Shown here in pieces: positions 22,939-33,365 of a stretch of DNA of 64,000 nt (its first letter is position 1; the number at the start of each line of letters is the position of its first letter). This DNA comes from Rhizobium sp. BK196. GTDB lineage: Bacteria; Pseudomonadota; Alphaproteobacteria; Rhizobiales; Rhizobiaceae. A program made the position numbers and the translations under genes. The stretch covers positions 1-64,000 of the forward strand of contig NZ_JACHZB010000006.1 in the NCBI RefSeq assembly GCF_014193255.1. Direction: 5' to 3'. Under the pieces are notes generated by a model. It made no database searches. It was not told the origin of the DNA and worked only from the letters and a program-made list of their open reading frames with translations.

Positions 22939-25548
22939 TCAGACGGGCACGATCAATGCCGCCGGCTGGTCGCCGAGAAGCGTGGCAAGCGAGATATTCG
23001 TTCCAGGCTCCAGCATCTTGCCGGTCAGAAGATCGGCCTTGAGGCCGTGAAGGGGAGCGGGCACGACAATGACCGTATCCCCCCAGAATTCCGGTCCGGC
23101 AAAGAGCACGCCGGGGTCGAGCCAGCCGAACATCAGCCGAGGCACGACAGTTATCGAGAAGTTGTCGTGATGCAGGCGGGCAAAGGCAACGACATGGTCA
23201 CTCCTGATGCCGCCGACGGCAAGCGGCAGATAATCGCCTTCGGCAAAAAGCCGGCCCTGCTCCATCCGCAGGCGCAGGCCAAGCTGGATGACGCGTTGTT
23301 TGAGCGCCTCTGCCTGCAGCCGCGCGAGCGCGCCGCCTTCGCCAAGCCAGCCGCTCAACGTCTCGAAGTCCGGCAGACGCCTGTTATCGGGATCGACGAA
23401 ACTGAAATCGAAACCTTCTGCTCCCTGATAGATGTCGGGAATGCCGGGGGCCGTCAGTTTGATCAGCGTCTGCGACAGGCTGTTGACGTAGCCGGCCTCG
23501 ACGAAGGGCTGCAGGACGCGAGCAAAATCCTCGGTGAATGCGTCGTTGTCGGTCGAGACGAGTGCCGCCGCATAGGCGCAAACCGCATCTTCGTAAGCGC
23601 TATCGGGTGAGGTCCAGTTTGTGCGCAGCTTGGCCTCGCGAACGGCCTTTTGCGTATAGGCGGTGAAACGCTCACGCAGCGCTTCCGCATGGCGGCGTTC
23701 GAAATCTTCAGGCCAAGCGCTGGCAAGCGCCTGATATAGCATCCATTCGAGATTGGGTTCGGGGGCTGGGCCATCCGACAAATCCACGCGGTGGCTTTCA
23801 TTCAGTCTTTGCCACTGTTCCACGGCGTCGGCAAAGACCCCGGCGCCCTCGCTCAAGGCATAGAGCCTGGCACGAGCGTCCTCGCCGCGCTTTGTGTCAT
23901 GCGTGGATGTTGCGGAAAGACCCGAAGGCTGCGAGCGCGCGCGCGCTTGCATAAATTGGTGAAACGCTTCGACGCCGCCCGGCACCTGATCCGGCTCGCC
24001 GCCCACCTCGTTGAGCGCCAGCAGCCGGTTGTAGCGATAGAAGAGCGTATCCTCCATTGCCTTGGCCATGATCGGGCCGGAGAGCTGCTGGAATCGAAGA
24101 CGGAATTCGCGGGCTGCCTCGCTTGCCATCCCGCCGTCAAGAACGGTCCGGATGCTTTCGAGCGGCTGCGCGTGGTCCAGATGGCTGGCCGCTGCCACAG
24201 CGGCCATTTTGAGACGGTCGGCGTCGCTCGCATCGAGCGGGCCGTCGGTGCCGTAGGTGCGGTAGACGGAAAAGGCAATCAGCAGCTCTTCGATCGCCTC
24301 GGTGATTTCCTCGGCCGTCAACTCAGAAAAGATGCTGCTGGCAATTTTTGTCAGACGGGATACTTCGCCGGCGAAGTTCTTCTCGACCATCAGCCGCTTT
24401 GCCGCACGGCGCCCTTGTGCAAAATCACCATTATCGCCGGCAAGCTTGCGATAGGCATCGTCGAGCTTTTGCAAACCCTCTTTATCGACGAAAAGATCGC
24501 TGAGGCCGGTAATGACCTCATAGCCGGTCGTTCCCTGTACCGGCCAATCGGCTGGCAGCTCCTCTCCGGCGCCGAGGATCTTTTCGACGACGATGTAGGT
24601 CTCTGTTCCGACAGCCTCCCGCAACCGTCGCAGATAAGGCCCTGGTTCGGCCAGTCCGTCGATATGATCGAGGCGCAGGCCCTGCACCTGGCCCTGCCGC
24701 ACCAGATCGAGCACCAGCTGATGGGTCGCCTCGAAAACGTTCGGATCCTCGACCCTGAGGCCGACCAGTCCAGTCACTTCGAAGAATCGCCGATAGCTCA
24801 GATGTCGGGCTGCCTCCTGCCAGGGCTGCAGCTGCCAGTGCTGCGCTGCATGGAGACGCATCATGAACGCATGATCCTCGGAGAGCCTGGACAACCTGTC
24901 CTTCAGACGGGCGACGTCGCCGGCCTCGAAGATCATATCGCGCAAGCCACGATGCAGGTCGCTGCCGCCAGAGGAGCCGGCAAGCTCGGCCATGCCGGTC
25001 AGGATCGGATCGTCCAGTTGCTCGGCCAACAGGGGGTAGCTTTGCGTGCTCAGCGGGAAAAGCGTGTCGTAGTAGCCGATCGCGAGATTGCCATGGGTCT
25101 CGTCGATTGCAATTTTCAGCTCGCCATCGGCAAGGCACTCATCGAAACTCTTGCCAAGCTGCGGGAGCGTCAGCTGTTCGCGCCAGTCGATATCGAAATA
25201 GCGTGCAAACGGGCTTTGCTCTCCGAACTCGAGGGCGCTTCGCCACCAGGCATTTTCGAGCGAGGCGGCCATGTGGTTCGGGACGATATCGAGGATCAGG
25301 CCCATGCCTGCCTGCGATAGCGCCGCCGTCAGACGATCAAAACCCGCCCTGCCGCCAAGCGCCGGATCGATCTCATTGGCGTCGGTCACGTCGTAACCAT
25401 GGGTCGATCCCGCCGTGGCGGAAAAGATCGGCGAGGCGTAGAGATGGCTGATGCCAAGCGACTTCAAATAGGACACCAGTCCGCAGGCGCGGTCGAAGGT
25501 CATGCCATTGCGGAACTGGACCCGGTAGGTCGCGGAGGGAACGGTCAT
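22939..25548 (-). CDS. treY: Maltooligosyl trehalose synthase
   Basis: An 869-residue GH13-family enzyme that converts the reducing end of maltodextrin to a trehalose unit in the cytoplasm. Visible are the opening ATYRVQFRNGMTFDRACGLV, SPIFSATAGSTHGYDV, ILDIVPNHMA, the nucleophile region QGLRLDHIDGL and the acid/base EKILGAGEELP, then TTGYEV. It ends with DIYQGAEGFDFSFVDPDNRR. Length fits TreY. The partner treZ, which releases trehalose, is not adjacent and must be elsewhere or absent. It follows pbpC by 59 bases on the same strand but is functionally unrelated. Confidence 0.93.
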   Translation of the reverse strand: MTVPSATYRVQFRNGMTFDRACGLVSYLKSLGISHLYASPIFSATAGSTHGYDVTDANEIDPALGGRAGFDRLTAALSQAGMGLILDIVPNHMAASLENAWWRSALEFGEQSPFARYFDIDWREQLTLPQLGKSFDECLADGELKIAIDETHGNLAIGYYDTLFPLSTQSYPLLAEQLDDPILTGMAELAGSSGGSDLHRGLRDMIFEAGDVARLKDRLSRLSEDHAFMMRLHAAQHWQLQPWQEAARHLSYRRFFEVTGLVGLRVEDPNVFEATHQLVLDLVRQGQVQGLRLDHIDGLAEPGPYLRRLREAVGTETYIVVEKILGAGEELPADWPVQGTTGYEVITGLSDLFVDKEGLQKLDDAYRKLAGDNGDFAQGRRAAKRLMVEKNFAGEVSRLTKIASSIFSELTAEEITEAIEELLIAFSVYRTYGTDGPLDASDADRLKMAAVAAASHLDHAQPLESIRTVLDGGMASEAAREFRLRFQQLSGPIMAKAMEDTLFYRYNRLLALNEVGGEPDQVPGGVEAFHQFMQARARSQPSGLSATSTHDTKRGEDARARLYALSEGAGVFADAVEQWQRLNESHRVDLSDGPAPEPNLEWMLYQALASAWPEDFERRHAEALRERFTAYTQKAVREAKLRTNWTSPDSAYEDAVCAYAAALVSTDNDAFTEDFARVLQPFVEAGYVNSLSQTLIKLTAPGIPDIYQGAEGFDFSFVDPDNRRLPDFETLSGWLGEGGALARLQAEALKQRVIQLGLRLRMEQGRLFAEGDYLPLAVGGIRSDHVVAFARLHHDNFSITVVPRLMFGWLDPGVLFAGPEFWGDTVIVVPAPLHGLKADLLTGKMLEPGTNISLATLLGDQPAALIVPV

Positions 25549-25607
25549 GGGTCACTTGCCGTCTGGAGGGGACATCTTCCAACGGTTGTGAGGCGCTTTT
25601 GTTCCCG

Positions 25608-27689
25608 TCAGTCGACGAAGACGCCCACGCTTGCCGCCCGGCCCATGGAATCGATCACCGTCAGCTTGGAATAGCCGCCGCCATCGGGCATCCAGCTTTG
25701 CGTGCGACGGCGGGAAAGATCGGGCAACGGTTTGCCATTGGCAAGCCAGCGGAAGGGCGCGCGGCCACCCTGCAGTTTCAGCGTCAGCGGTGACAGATCG
25801 CCTGCCTTGGCGCCAAGATCGACATGGGCGCCCTCCGGCGGGTAGACGATCTGCGGTGACGGTTCGCGGCCGGAGGCGACGAGTAGCCCGTTGGCATTGA
25901 CGGCAAAACGCCGCTGGCTGATCGGCAGATCGGTCTGGGCGATGCGCACGGCTCCCGCCGGCGGTCGCGGCAGGGGTGTCGTGGCGATGCCGGATTTCGC
26001 AAGTGCCTCGAAGAGGATGGGTGCGGCCGTGCCATAACCCGTCAAACCGGGTACGGCGCTGTTATCGGGTCGCCCGACCCACACACCGAGCACGTAGCGG
26101 CCGTCATAACCGACCGACCAGGCGTCGCGATAGCCATAACTCGTGCCGGTCTTATAGGCGATGCCGCGCTGCGGCGCGCCGGCCGGCGGTATGACGCCCG
26201 AGAGTATGTCGGCGACATTCCAGACAGCGACCGGCTCCAGCAACGGTTCGCCGTCGATCTTGCCGGGCATGTTCGTCACACCATCGCCAATCCTGACCGG
26301 CTCGCCGTGATTGGCAAGTGCCGTATAGAGCTGCACCAGATCCTTCAGCGTGATGCCGACGCCACCGAGGCCGATCGCCAGACCCGGGGTCTCGTTGGCC
26401 GGCAAGATCGGGTGGACCTCGGCGCGGCGGAACCGCACCATCAGCCGCGAGGGACCAACCGCATCGAGCAGCTTGACCGCCGGAACGTTGAGGGAGAGCT
26501 GCAGGGCCTCGCGCACAGTCACGTCGCCCTGGTAACTCATGTCGAAATTGCGCGGCCGGTAGCCGAAGAAATCGGCCGGCCGGTCCTCGATGATAGTCTC
26601 CTGGCTCACCAGTCCCTGCTCGAAGGCAAGGCCGTAGATGAAAGGTTTCAGCGTCGAGCCAGGCGATCTGGTGATGCGCGTCATGTCGATCCAGCCCGAG
26701 CGGCTGGCATCGAAATAATCAGCTGAACCGACCTCACCGACGATCTCGCCGGTGCCGGCATCCGCCATCACCATGGCGAGCGACAGTTTTGGTCCGAGCT
26801 TCATCGTCGCGGCGCGCGCGACGGATTCGAGGCCGGTCTGGACCTGCTTCTTCAGCGTCGTCTGGTGCTGGATTGCTTTCGGATCCTTGCGCAATGCAGC
26901 TTCGGCAACATGGGCGGCAAGGGCTGGAAGCTGCAGCCGGCGGGCGGGAATGGTGACACCCTCGGCGCGGGCGGCCTCGCCATCTCCGACAACCTCGGCG
27001 ACGGCAATCCGGTCGAGCACCCGCTTGCGCGCTCTTTCTGCCGCTTTCAGATTCCGGTCCGGGCGGCGCTTTTCGGGCAATTGCGGGAGCGCGACCAGAA
27101 GTGCTGCTTCGGCCACCGTCAGCCGCTTCGGCTCCTTGCCGAAATAGGCAAGGCTCGCGGCGCGCACGCCTTCGAGATTGCCGCCATAGGGCGCATGGGT
27201 GAGATAGAGATTGAGGATTTCTGCCTTCGAGAGCCGTCGCTCGATCTGTACGGCGCGGGCGATCTGCAGCAGTTTTGCCGAAAACGACCGGTTCTCGCGC
27301 GGCTCGATCAGCCTTGCCACTTGCATGGAGAGCGTCGAGGCGCCGGACACGATCCGGCCGTTGCTGACGAATTGCAGTGCGGCGCGTCCGAGCGCCCAGA
27401 CATCGATGCCAGAATGCTCGTAGAAACGCTGATCCTCATAGGCGACCAGCATGCGGACGAATTGCGGATCGACGTCGGAGACGTCGGTCTTCAACCGCCA
27501 GCGCCCTTCGGGTGTTGCAAAGGCGCGCAGCAATTGCCCGTCCGTATCGAGCACTTCCGGCGAGACGGCTTCTGCCTGCTCAAGCGGAGGCGGAAAGGCT
27601 CTATCTGCGGCATCGAGCGCAAAGAGGCCTGCGCCGGCAATGACGATGCCGGCCGCAGCTCCGATCGCAAATTTCTGCCACCACCTCAT
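25608..27689 (-). CDS. pbpC: Penicillin-binding protein 1C
   Basis: A 693-residue bifunctional peptidoglycan synthase. One N-terminal membrane anchor (AIGAAAGIVIAGAGLFAL); GT51 glycosyltransferase domain with VAYEDQRFYEHSGIDV and GASTLSMQVARL; transpeptidase with SPGSTLKPF (SxxK), SLN and AYKTGTSYGYRDAW (KTG). The C-terminal beta domain (from about residue 590) is the BiPBP_C module of PBP1C. The ATG overlaps the stop of the alpha-2-macroglobulin gene (ATGA), the classical pairing in which a periplasmic protease trap is teamed with a cell-wall repair enzyme. Confidence 0.95.
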   Translation of the reverse strand: MRWWQKFAIGAAAGIVIAGAGLFALDAADRAFPPPLEQAEAVSPEVLDTDGQLLRAFATPEGRWRLKTDVSDVDPQFVRMLVAYEDQRFYEHSGIDVWALGRAALQFVSNGRIVSGASTLSMQVARLIEPRENRSFSAKLLQIARAVQIERRLSKAEILNLYLTHAPYGGNLEGVRAASLAYFGKEPKRLTVAEAALLVALPQLPEKRRPDRNLKAAERARKRVLDRIAVAEVVGDGEAARAEGVTIPARRLQLPALAAHVAEAALRKDPKAIQHQTTLKKQVQTGLESVARAATMKLGPKLSLAMVMADAGTGEIVGEVGSADYFDASRSGWIDMTRITRSPGSTLKPFIYGLAFEQGLVSQETIIEDRPADFFGYRPRNFDMSYQGDVTVREALQLSLNVPAVKLLDAVGPSRLMVRFRRAEVHPILPANETPGLAIGLGGVGITLKDLVQLYTALANHGEPVRIGDGVTNMPGKIDGEPLLEPVAVWNVADILSGVIPPAGAPQRGIAYKTGTSYGYRDAWSVGYDGRYVLGVWVGRPDNSAVPGLTGYGTAAPILFEALAKSGIATTPLPRPPAGAVRIAQTDLPISQRRFAVNANGLLVASGREPSPQIVYPPEGAHVDLGAKAGDLSPLTLKLQGGRAPFRWLANGKPLPDLSRRRTQSWMPDGGGYSKLTVIDSMGRAASVGVFVD

Positions 27690-30600
27690 TGTTGAGCCGC
27701 AACGACCTCCATCTTGCCAGTCGCGGTACGGGCCGACAGATCGGGACGGTACATGTCCTCGACGGTTGCTGCCGGATGGTCATAGACGCCGGGGGTGACG
27801 GCGCGCACGACATAGGCGACGTTGAAGTCCCGCGCTGAATTTTCGTCGCGGTTGAAGGCGGCGACGAAGCGGTCGTAACGGAATTCCGTATGGGCGGCTG
27901 ACATCTCGCCGACCCAGTCGAAATTGGTCATCTGGGCGCTGTCGACGAGGCTCGGATTGTCGATTTCGAAGCCGGCCGGCAGGAGGTCGGTGATGACGAT
28001 GCGCGAGGCCCAGTCGTTCTGCTCGGTCACATGCAGAACCACGACATAGCGCTCGTTCTGCTGCGCCTCGCTGACATTCGCCTCCTCGCCATCGAGCGTG
28101 TAATAGCTCCGCTCGATCGAAAAGCCGTTCCCGCCCGCAGGAAGCGGCTTGACGGGGGCGGCGACCGTGGTAACGACGGCCGAAACCGTGTCGCTCGTGG
28201 CACTCGTCAGCGTCAGCGGATGGTCGATCAGCGCGTCACCCGTCATCTTCGCCATGTAGGCGCCGGTCCGCGGAGCCCCGTTGACGTTGATCTTCAGGTC
28301 GTCGTCGCCGTTCTGCAGGGCGCGCGCTGCCAAAAGCATCCAGGCCTGTTCCTGGGTGCTTGTATATTTGCTGCGATCCCATTCCCGCGCGACTGCCTTG
28401 GCAAGGTCCGGAATGACGGGCGGAACCGGACGGCTTTCTGCCGCGAGCGCCAGGATAGCCGCACCATCACGCAGCACCGAGCCGTAATCGGTGCGTGAGA
28501 AGTTCACTCGCGTCACCATCGACTGTTTCGACATCTGCAGCGCATCGACGAAGATGTTCTTCGAACGGGTCGCGTCACCGTAGAGTGCAAGTGCTGCCGC
28601 GATATGGGCCTTGGCAAGCGGTGTCGGGAAGTCGTTGATCATCGTGTCGGCATAGTAGCGCAGGTCGCTGACGGCTGCCTTCTTGTTGCGGGCAAGCACG
28701 TAGAGGGCATAGGCGATCTCGTCGCCCTTGCCCTTCACATCCGTCGTGTAGGAGAGCGAGTTCTGGAGGTTTTCCAGCGCCTGCACGAGGGCGCGATCCG
28801 GCACGTCATACTTCTGCTCGCGTGCCCGCGTCAGGAAGTCAGTGACGTAGGAATCGAGCCAAAGATCGCCGGAATCCGGTCCCCAGAGACCGAAGCTTCC
28901 GGCATAGGCCTGATAGGAGAGTAGTTTGTAAATGGCATCCTGCACGCGCTTGTGGATGTCGTCATCGGTTTCATCCATACCGGCCTGCTTGGCGACCTCG
29001 GCCAGATAGAGCAGCGGCAGCGCGCGGCTCGTCGTCTGTTCAGCGCAGCCGAAGGGATATCGATCGAGCGTCATCAGCAGTGCCGGAATGTCGAAGGCGG
29101 CCGAGCGCGTGACGTTGACGGCGACCGAAGCACCCGGAAGCACGCTGTCGGCCAAAAGGTTCTTATCGATCGTCAGGCTTTTGCCGGGTGCGAGCGCAAT
29201 GACGCGCCGTTCGGTGACCGGCAGTGAGGATGGCCGCACCGGCACATCGACCACTTGGTCGAGCGACAGGCCCTGACCATTCGACAGGTTGATGGCCACG
29301 CTGCCGTCGCCCGGCTCCCCGCCGACGAGCGTCAGCGTCAGGTCGGACTTGGCGCCGGCTTGAAGCTTCAGCGTCTGCTCGGCCGGCCCGTCGATGCGGA
29401 GCGCCTCGTTACCGATCAGCGTCAGCTTGTAGTCACCGGCCGGCGCGTCGGTATTGGCGATGTCGAGCCTGAGATTGGCCTTGTCCCCAGGTGCGAGGAA
29501 TTTCGGCAGGCTTGCGGTGACGACAACGGGATCGCGGATGATGACGTCTCTGGCGCTATGGCCGACACCGGTCTTCGTCCAGGCGACTGCCATGACACGC
29601 GCCGTTCCGTTGAACTGGGGGATATCGAAACTGACCTTCGCCTTGCCTTCGGCATCAAGCCTGACCGGACCGGAGAAGAAGGCGACGAGCTTTTGCGTCG
29701 GCGGGCTTGCCTGCAGCGCGATAGCACCGCCATCGCCGCCGGTGCGCAGCTTGCCGGTCGCACCCAGAGAGCCGTCTATCAGCCGGCCGTAGAGATCGCG
29801 AATTTCGAGGCCGAGCTGGCGCTGGCCAAAATACCAGTCCTCAGGGTTCGGCGGCTCGTAACGAGTCAGATTGAGGATGCCGACATCGACGGCGGCAACC
29901 GTAATATAGGCCTCCTCATTGGCGCCGGCGCCGGTGACCTGCAGGCTGATATCGAGCGGTCCGCGTGGCAGCATCTTTTCCGGCGTATCGATCTTGACCT
30001 GCAGCGCGCGCTCGGCGGGATCGACCTTCAGCCATTTGATGCCGATCGAGCGTGCCGGCATATGGGTGTCGAGCGAATCGCCCGGCCGGAAGAGGGTGGC
30101 AGCCACATAGGCGCCGGCACCCCAGTCCGCGGTGACGGGAATATCGACCTCGCCGCCCGTCTCGCCGATCGTGGTGTTTTGGACGGCAACCAGCTTTTCC
30201 GTGCCGGCCGTGATCATCAGCTCGCCGCCATAACGCGATGTCACCTTCAGCTTGGCCGTCTCGCCGACCTTATAGCCGTCTTTGTCGAGGGCGATCTCCA
30301 GGCCATCGGGCGTTTCCGTCGAGGTCGAGGCGACGAACCAGCCGGCATCGAATTCGACGCTTGAGGTTGGCCCGTCGGCATCGGCACTTTCCACCTCGAG
30401 CCGGTAGCGCCCCCATTCGACGGGCGCCTGGATCTTGGCGCCATTTTCAGCCGTCGCATCCACCGAGCCGGAGGCGACTTCTTCCGGCGTGTAGGTGGGC
30501 TCGTATTTCCAGGCTGTGCCTTCGCGATACCATTGGTAATCGCGGCGCAGCTTGTAGAATTTCCAGCGCAGGCCCTTCATCTCCTGCTTCTGGCCTTGTG

Positions 30601-33166
30601 TGTCGAGGCCGATCACCGTGAAGTTCGCCAGCGCATTCTCCGGCAGGTCGCCGTCGAATTCCGGCTTGATGCCGATTGCGGTCGCGTCGGTCTTGACCGG
30701 GATGTCCAGCGAACGCTCGATGGCGCGGCCGCCCGGCTCCTGCATACGCAGATAGACCGTGGCATTCAAAAGCTGGGTCGTGGCCGGCAGCTCGCCGATC
30801 GTCAGATCAGTGGAGGCCTCGCCATTCTCGTCGAGCTCCGGCAGCCCGTCGATCGGCTGGCGCGAATCCTCGCTCGCCTCCTCGTCGGCAAGCCCGAACT
30901 GGTATCCGGGATAGGCGGCATTCGTGCGCGTCGGCTTGACGACGACGTCGCCCTCGATCGTCAGGCCGGCGGCCGGGGCGCCGTAGAGATATTTGCCGGA
31001 AATAGTGATCGTCGCTGCCGTATCCGTCCCGATCTCCTTGGAGTCGGTCTTGATCTCCATGTCGGTCCGGTCAGGCACGAAATCGTCGACGAGGAAGGTT
31101 TTGGTGGCAATCGCCGATCCCTTCGGATCGGTGTAGACGTTCATCCTCCAGGTGCCGCGCATTGCGTTTTCCTGGGTCTGCAGGTCCACCTGATAGCCGC
31201 CGAGATTGCTCGTCTGGCTGACGATGCGCCGGTCTTCCACGCCATCCGGTCGTGAGAAAATGAAAGTCAGCGGCAGATTCTCGATCGCCTTGCCGTCTGT
31301 ATCGCGGGCGAGGGCAGCCGCATGCACTGTCTCCCCGGCACGGTAGATGCCGCGCTCGGTCCAGGGCAATACGTCGATGGCGCCCGGCGCGGTGCGTCCG
31401 GTCACGCCACGGTCGGAAAGGTCGAAGCCGGCGCGCGTCATGTCGAGAAATACATAGTCCGACGTGCCGTTCTTGGCGCTGATGACGGCAGGGGTGAGTG
31501 CAGCGGTGCCGCGCATCAGACCAGCCGTGAAGGTGGCGCGGCCGTCCGCGTCGGTGGTGGCAGTGCCGAGCACTTCATTGTTCTTGGCAAGCAGCTGCAA
31601 TTCGACGCCGGCCATCGGCTTGGCGGAGGCAAGCGAGCGGGCAAAGACGTTGAGCCCGTCAGTGCCGGCATAGGTGGTGATGCCAATATCGGAAACCAGA
31701 AACCATTGCGTGGCCTGCGAATCCCATTCCTGCACCTGACCGGTCGGCGGTGTTGCAACCATCACATAGATGCCGGGCTTGCGCTCGGGCAGCGCCTCGT
31801 CGACCGGGAAAGAGGTGACGACGTCCTTGTTGAGCTCGTTGGCGATCTCGATCGATCCCTGCCAGACGAGCTCGCCGCTCTGGTCCTCGATATTCTGGGC
31901 GCTGTAGCCGTCGAGCTGCGTCAGGAACTGGGAGCCGGTCAGGAGCGGCGCGATGCCGCGATCGCCGATGCGGTAGAGCTTCAAATTGGCAGACGCCATG
32001 TTGACGGAGACGATCGGGATGCCGCGGCGCGCCGTCGACGGCAGCACGAAGCTGTCACCGGTAAAGCGCACCATCTGGCTGCGATCCTTGATATAGACGT
32101 CAATGGTGACAGGCGCTTCCAGAACTTCGTCGACCGAAGAGGGCAGGCCGGTGCGGAAGCCGATCTTGTAGGTCTCGCCGTGGGTCAGGCCTTCGACACA
32201 GATCTGCTTGTCCTTGGCTTCCAGCGCCTTGGGTGCTTCGCCGTTCAGCGTTACGAAGGGCGCATAGTCCACCGTCTTGACCAGCGCCTCGGAGAAAGTG
32301 ACGCAGGCGCGCGGTGTGGCGCTATCGGCATCGACCGTATGTTCGGTGATACGGAAGCCCTGCGTCTGCTTGAGCTCAAGGTAATCCGCCTGCACGTCCT
32401 TGACACTGACCAGTGCAAGGCTCGCCTTGTAGGCATTCAGGGCATCGCGATAGTTGGCGTTCTTTTCCAAGGCCTTGGCAAGCACGGCCAGAGCGTCGGC
32501 ACGCTTGTTGGTCGTGCGCGTCAGCTGGTAGCCGTTCAGCGCGTCGACCACCGCCTGACCGAAGACGCCGCTGTCAGGCGCGCCGAGCGAGGTCGCGGCA
32601 CGTGCCGTCTCGATCCAGAGGTCGCCGTCATCGGGCGTGATCGACAGGGCACCATGGAAGGCCTTAAGCGCATCGGAAAGATTGCCGCCGGTGAGATCGA
32701 GGCGCGCGCTTGCCGTCAGGCTGTCGACACCTTGGCCCTGCTGGTCGTCGGCGAGCGCCAGATCGTTGCGGAAATTGCGGGCCTGCTGGACGAGGTCGTC
32801 GGACAGGAAGGATAGACGGGGGGCAACGCCGATGTCCGGTTCTTTCGGCGCGGCGGCGGCTGTCGTTTCGACGATCCTGCCGGCAATCGCGCCGGGAGCG
32901 GCGTTCATCGTCTTGAAATCGGATTTGAGGAAACACCACTTCACCCTGGGATTATAGGTGAAGGCCTTGCAGCTCTTGTCGCCGATGCAGGCGGCCTTGC
33001 ACTGATCGAGCGAGAGATTCTGCTCGGTGCGCAGGTCGAAGCCGAAATAATCGGCATCCTTGACAGTGACAATGTCCCGCTTGGCGTCGGCGGCAAAGGC
33101 CGACGGGCCTGCGAAAATCGTGGTTGCGGCAATGACGAAAGAAGCGAAGAACGAGCGCGCAGACAT
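27686..33166 (-). CDS. Bacterial alpha-2-macroglobulin with N-terminal PAN/apple-like domain
   Basis: An 1826-residue periplasmic protease inhibitor. Signal peptide MSARSFFASFVIAATTIFAG...AFA, then a Cys-rich PAN/apple-like stretch (SLDQCKAACIGDKSCKAFTY). Repeated macroglobulin beta domains follow, then the A2M domain and the thioester motif GCAEQ at about residue 1310 (YPFGCAEQTTSRALPLLYLA) within an alpha/alpha toroid. Proteases cleaving the bait region are covalently trapped. The frame is open 140 codons further upstream, but only the residue at 33166 begins a signal peptide. No lipobox Cys is seen, so it is probably soluble periplasmic. Coupled to pbpC. Confidence 0.93.
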   Translation of the reverse strand: MSARSFFASFVIAATTIFAGPSAFAADAKRDIVTVKDADYFGFDLRTEQNLSLDQCKAACIGDKSCKAFTYNPRVKWCFLKSDFKTMNAAPGAIAGRIVETTAAAAPKEPDIGVAPRLSFLSDDLVQQARNFRNDLALADDQQGQGVDSLTASARLDLTGGNLSDALKAFHGALSITPDDGDLWIETARAATSLGAPDSGVFGQAVVDALNGYQLTRTTNKRADALAVLAKALEKNANYRDALNAYKASLALVSVKDVQADYLELKQTQGFRITEHTVDADSATPRACVTFSEALVKTVDYAPFVTLNGEAPKALEAKDKQICVEGLTHGETYKIGFRTGLPSSVDEVLEAPVTIDVYIKDRSQMVRFTGDSFVLPSTARRGIPIVSVNMASANLKLYRIGDRGIAPLLTGSQFLTQLDGYSAQNIEDQSGELVWQGSIEIANELNKDVVTSFPVDEALPERKPGIYVMVATPPTGQVQEWDSQATQWFLVSDIGITTYAGTDGLNVFARSLASAKPMAGVELQLLAKNNEVLGTATTDADGRATFTAGLMRGTAALTPAVISAKNGTSDYVFLDMTRAGFDLSDRGVTGRTAPGAIDVLPWTERGIYRAGETVHAAALARDTDGKAIENLPLTFIFSRPDGVEDRRIVSQTSNLGGYQVDLQTQENAMRGTWRMNVYTDPKGSAIATKTFLVDDFVPDRTDMEIKTDSKEIGTDTAATITISGKYLYGAPAAGLTIEGDVVVKPTRTNAAYPGYQFGLADEEASEDSRQPIDGLPELDENGEASTDLTIGELPATTQLLNATVYLRMQEPGGRAIERSLDIPVKTDATAIGIKPEFDGDLPENALANFTVIGLDTQGQKQEMKGLRWKFYKLRRDYQWYREGTAWKYEPTYTPEEVASGSVDATAENGAKIQAPVEWGRYRLEVESADADGPTSSVEFDAGWFVASTSTETPDGLEIALDKDGYKVGETAKLKVTSRYGGELMITAGTEKLVAVQNTTIGETGGEVDIPVTADWGAGAYVAATLFRPGDSLDTHMPARSIGIKWLKVDPAERALQVKIDTPEKMLPRGPLDISLQVTGAGANEEAYITVAAVDVGILNLTRYEPPNPEDWYFGQRQLGLEIRDLYGRLIDGSLGATGKLRTGGDGGAIALQASPPTQKLVAFFSGPVRLDAEGKAKVSFDIPQFNGTARVMAVAWTKTGVGHSARDVIIRDPVVVTASLPKFLAPGDKANLRLDIANTDAPAGDYKLTLIGNEALRIDGPAEQTLKLQAGAKSDLTLTLVGGEPGDGSVAINLSNGQGLSLDQVVDVPVRPSSLPVTERRVIALAPGKSLTIDKNLLADSVLPGASVAVNVTRSAAFDIPALLMTLDRYPFGCAEQTTSRALPLLYLAEVAKQAGMDETDDDIHKRVQDAIYKLLSYQAYAGSFGLWGPDSGDLWLDSYVTDFLTRAREQKYDVPDRALVQALENLQNSLSYTTDVKGKGDEIAYALYVLARNKKAAVSDLRYYADTMINDFPTPLAKAHIAAALALYGDATRSKNIFVDALQMSKQSMVTRVNFSRTDYGSVLRDGAAILALAAESRPVPPVIPDLAKAVAREWDRSKYTSTQEQAWMLLAARALQNGDDDLKINVNGAPRTGAYMAKMTGDALIDHPLTLTSATSDTVSAVVTTVAAPVKPLPAGGNGFSIERSYYTLDGEEANVSEAQQNERYVVVLHVTEQNDWASRIVITDLLPAGFEIDNPSLVDSAQMTNFDWVGEMSAAHTEFRYDRFVAAFNRDENSARDFNVAYVVRAVTPGVYDHPAATVEDMYRPDLSARTATGKMEVVAAQQ

Positions 33167-33365
33167 TGGTCCCCCCGGATGCTGGCTCTGAACCGGCGGC
33201 ACTCTCCTCACTCCCCAGGGAATTGTCAACTCACCTTCCGGCCTGCTCCGATTTCGCACACCAGCTTTCGTGCAATCGTCACATCGGCGTGAGTGAACAG
33301 CTTGTGATTTGCGCCCTTTTCCATGACCGGTAACAATTTCGACACGTTGGCCGGAGGTAGTCGTC

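Noticed and set aside
20451..23050. Long plus-strand frames opposite the copper ATPase (492 and 455 codons)
   Set aside because: They mirror a strongly supported minus-strand gene and have antisense-type composition.
31322..32815. 497-codon plus-strand frame inside the alpha-2-macroglobulin gene
   Set aside because: Antisense shadow of a gene with signal peptide, thioester motif and full length.
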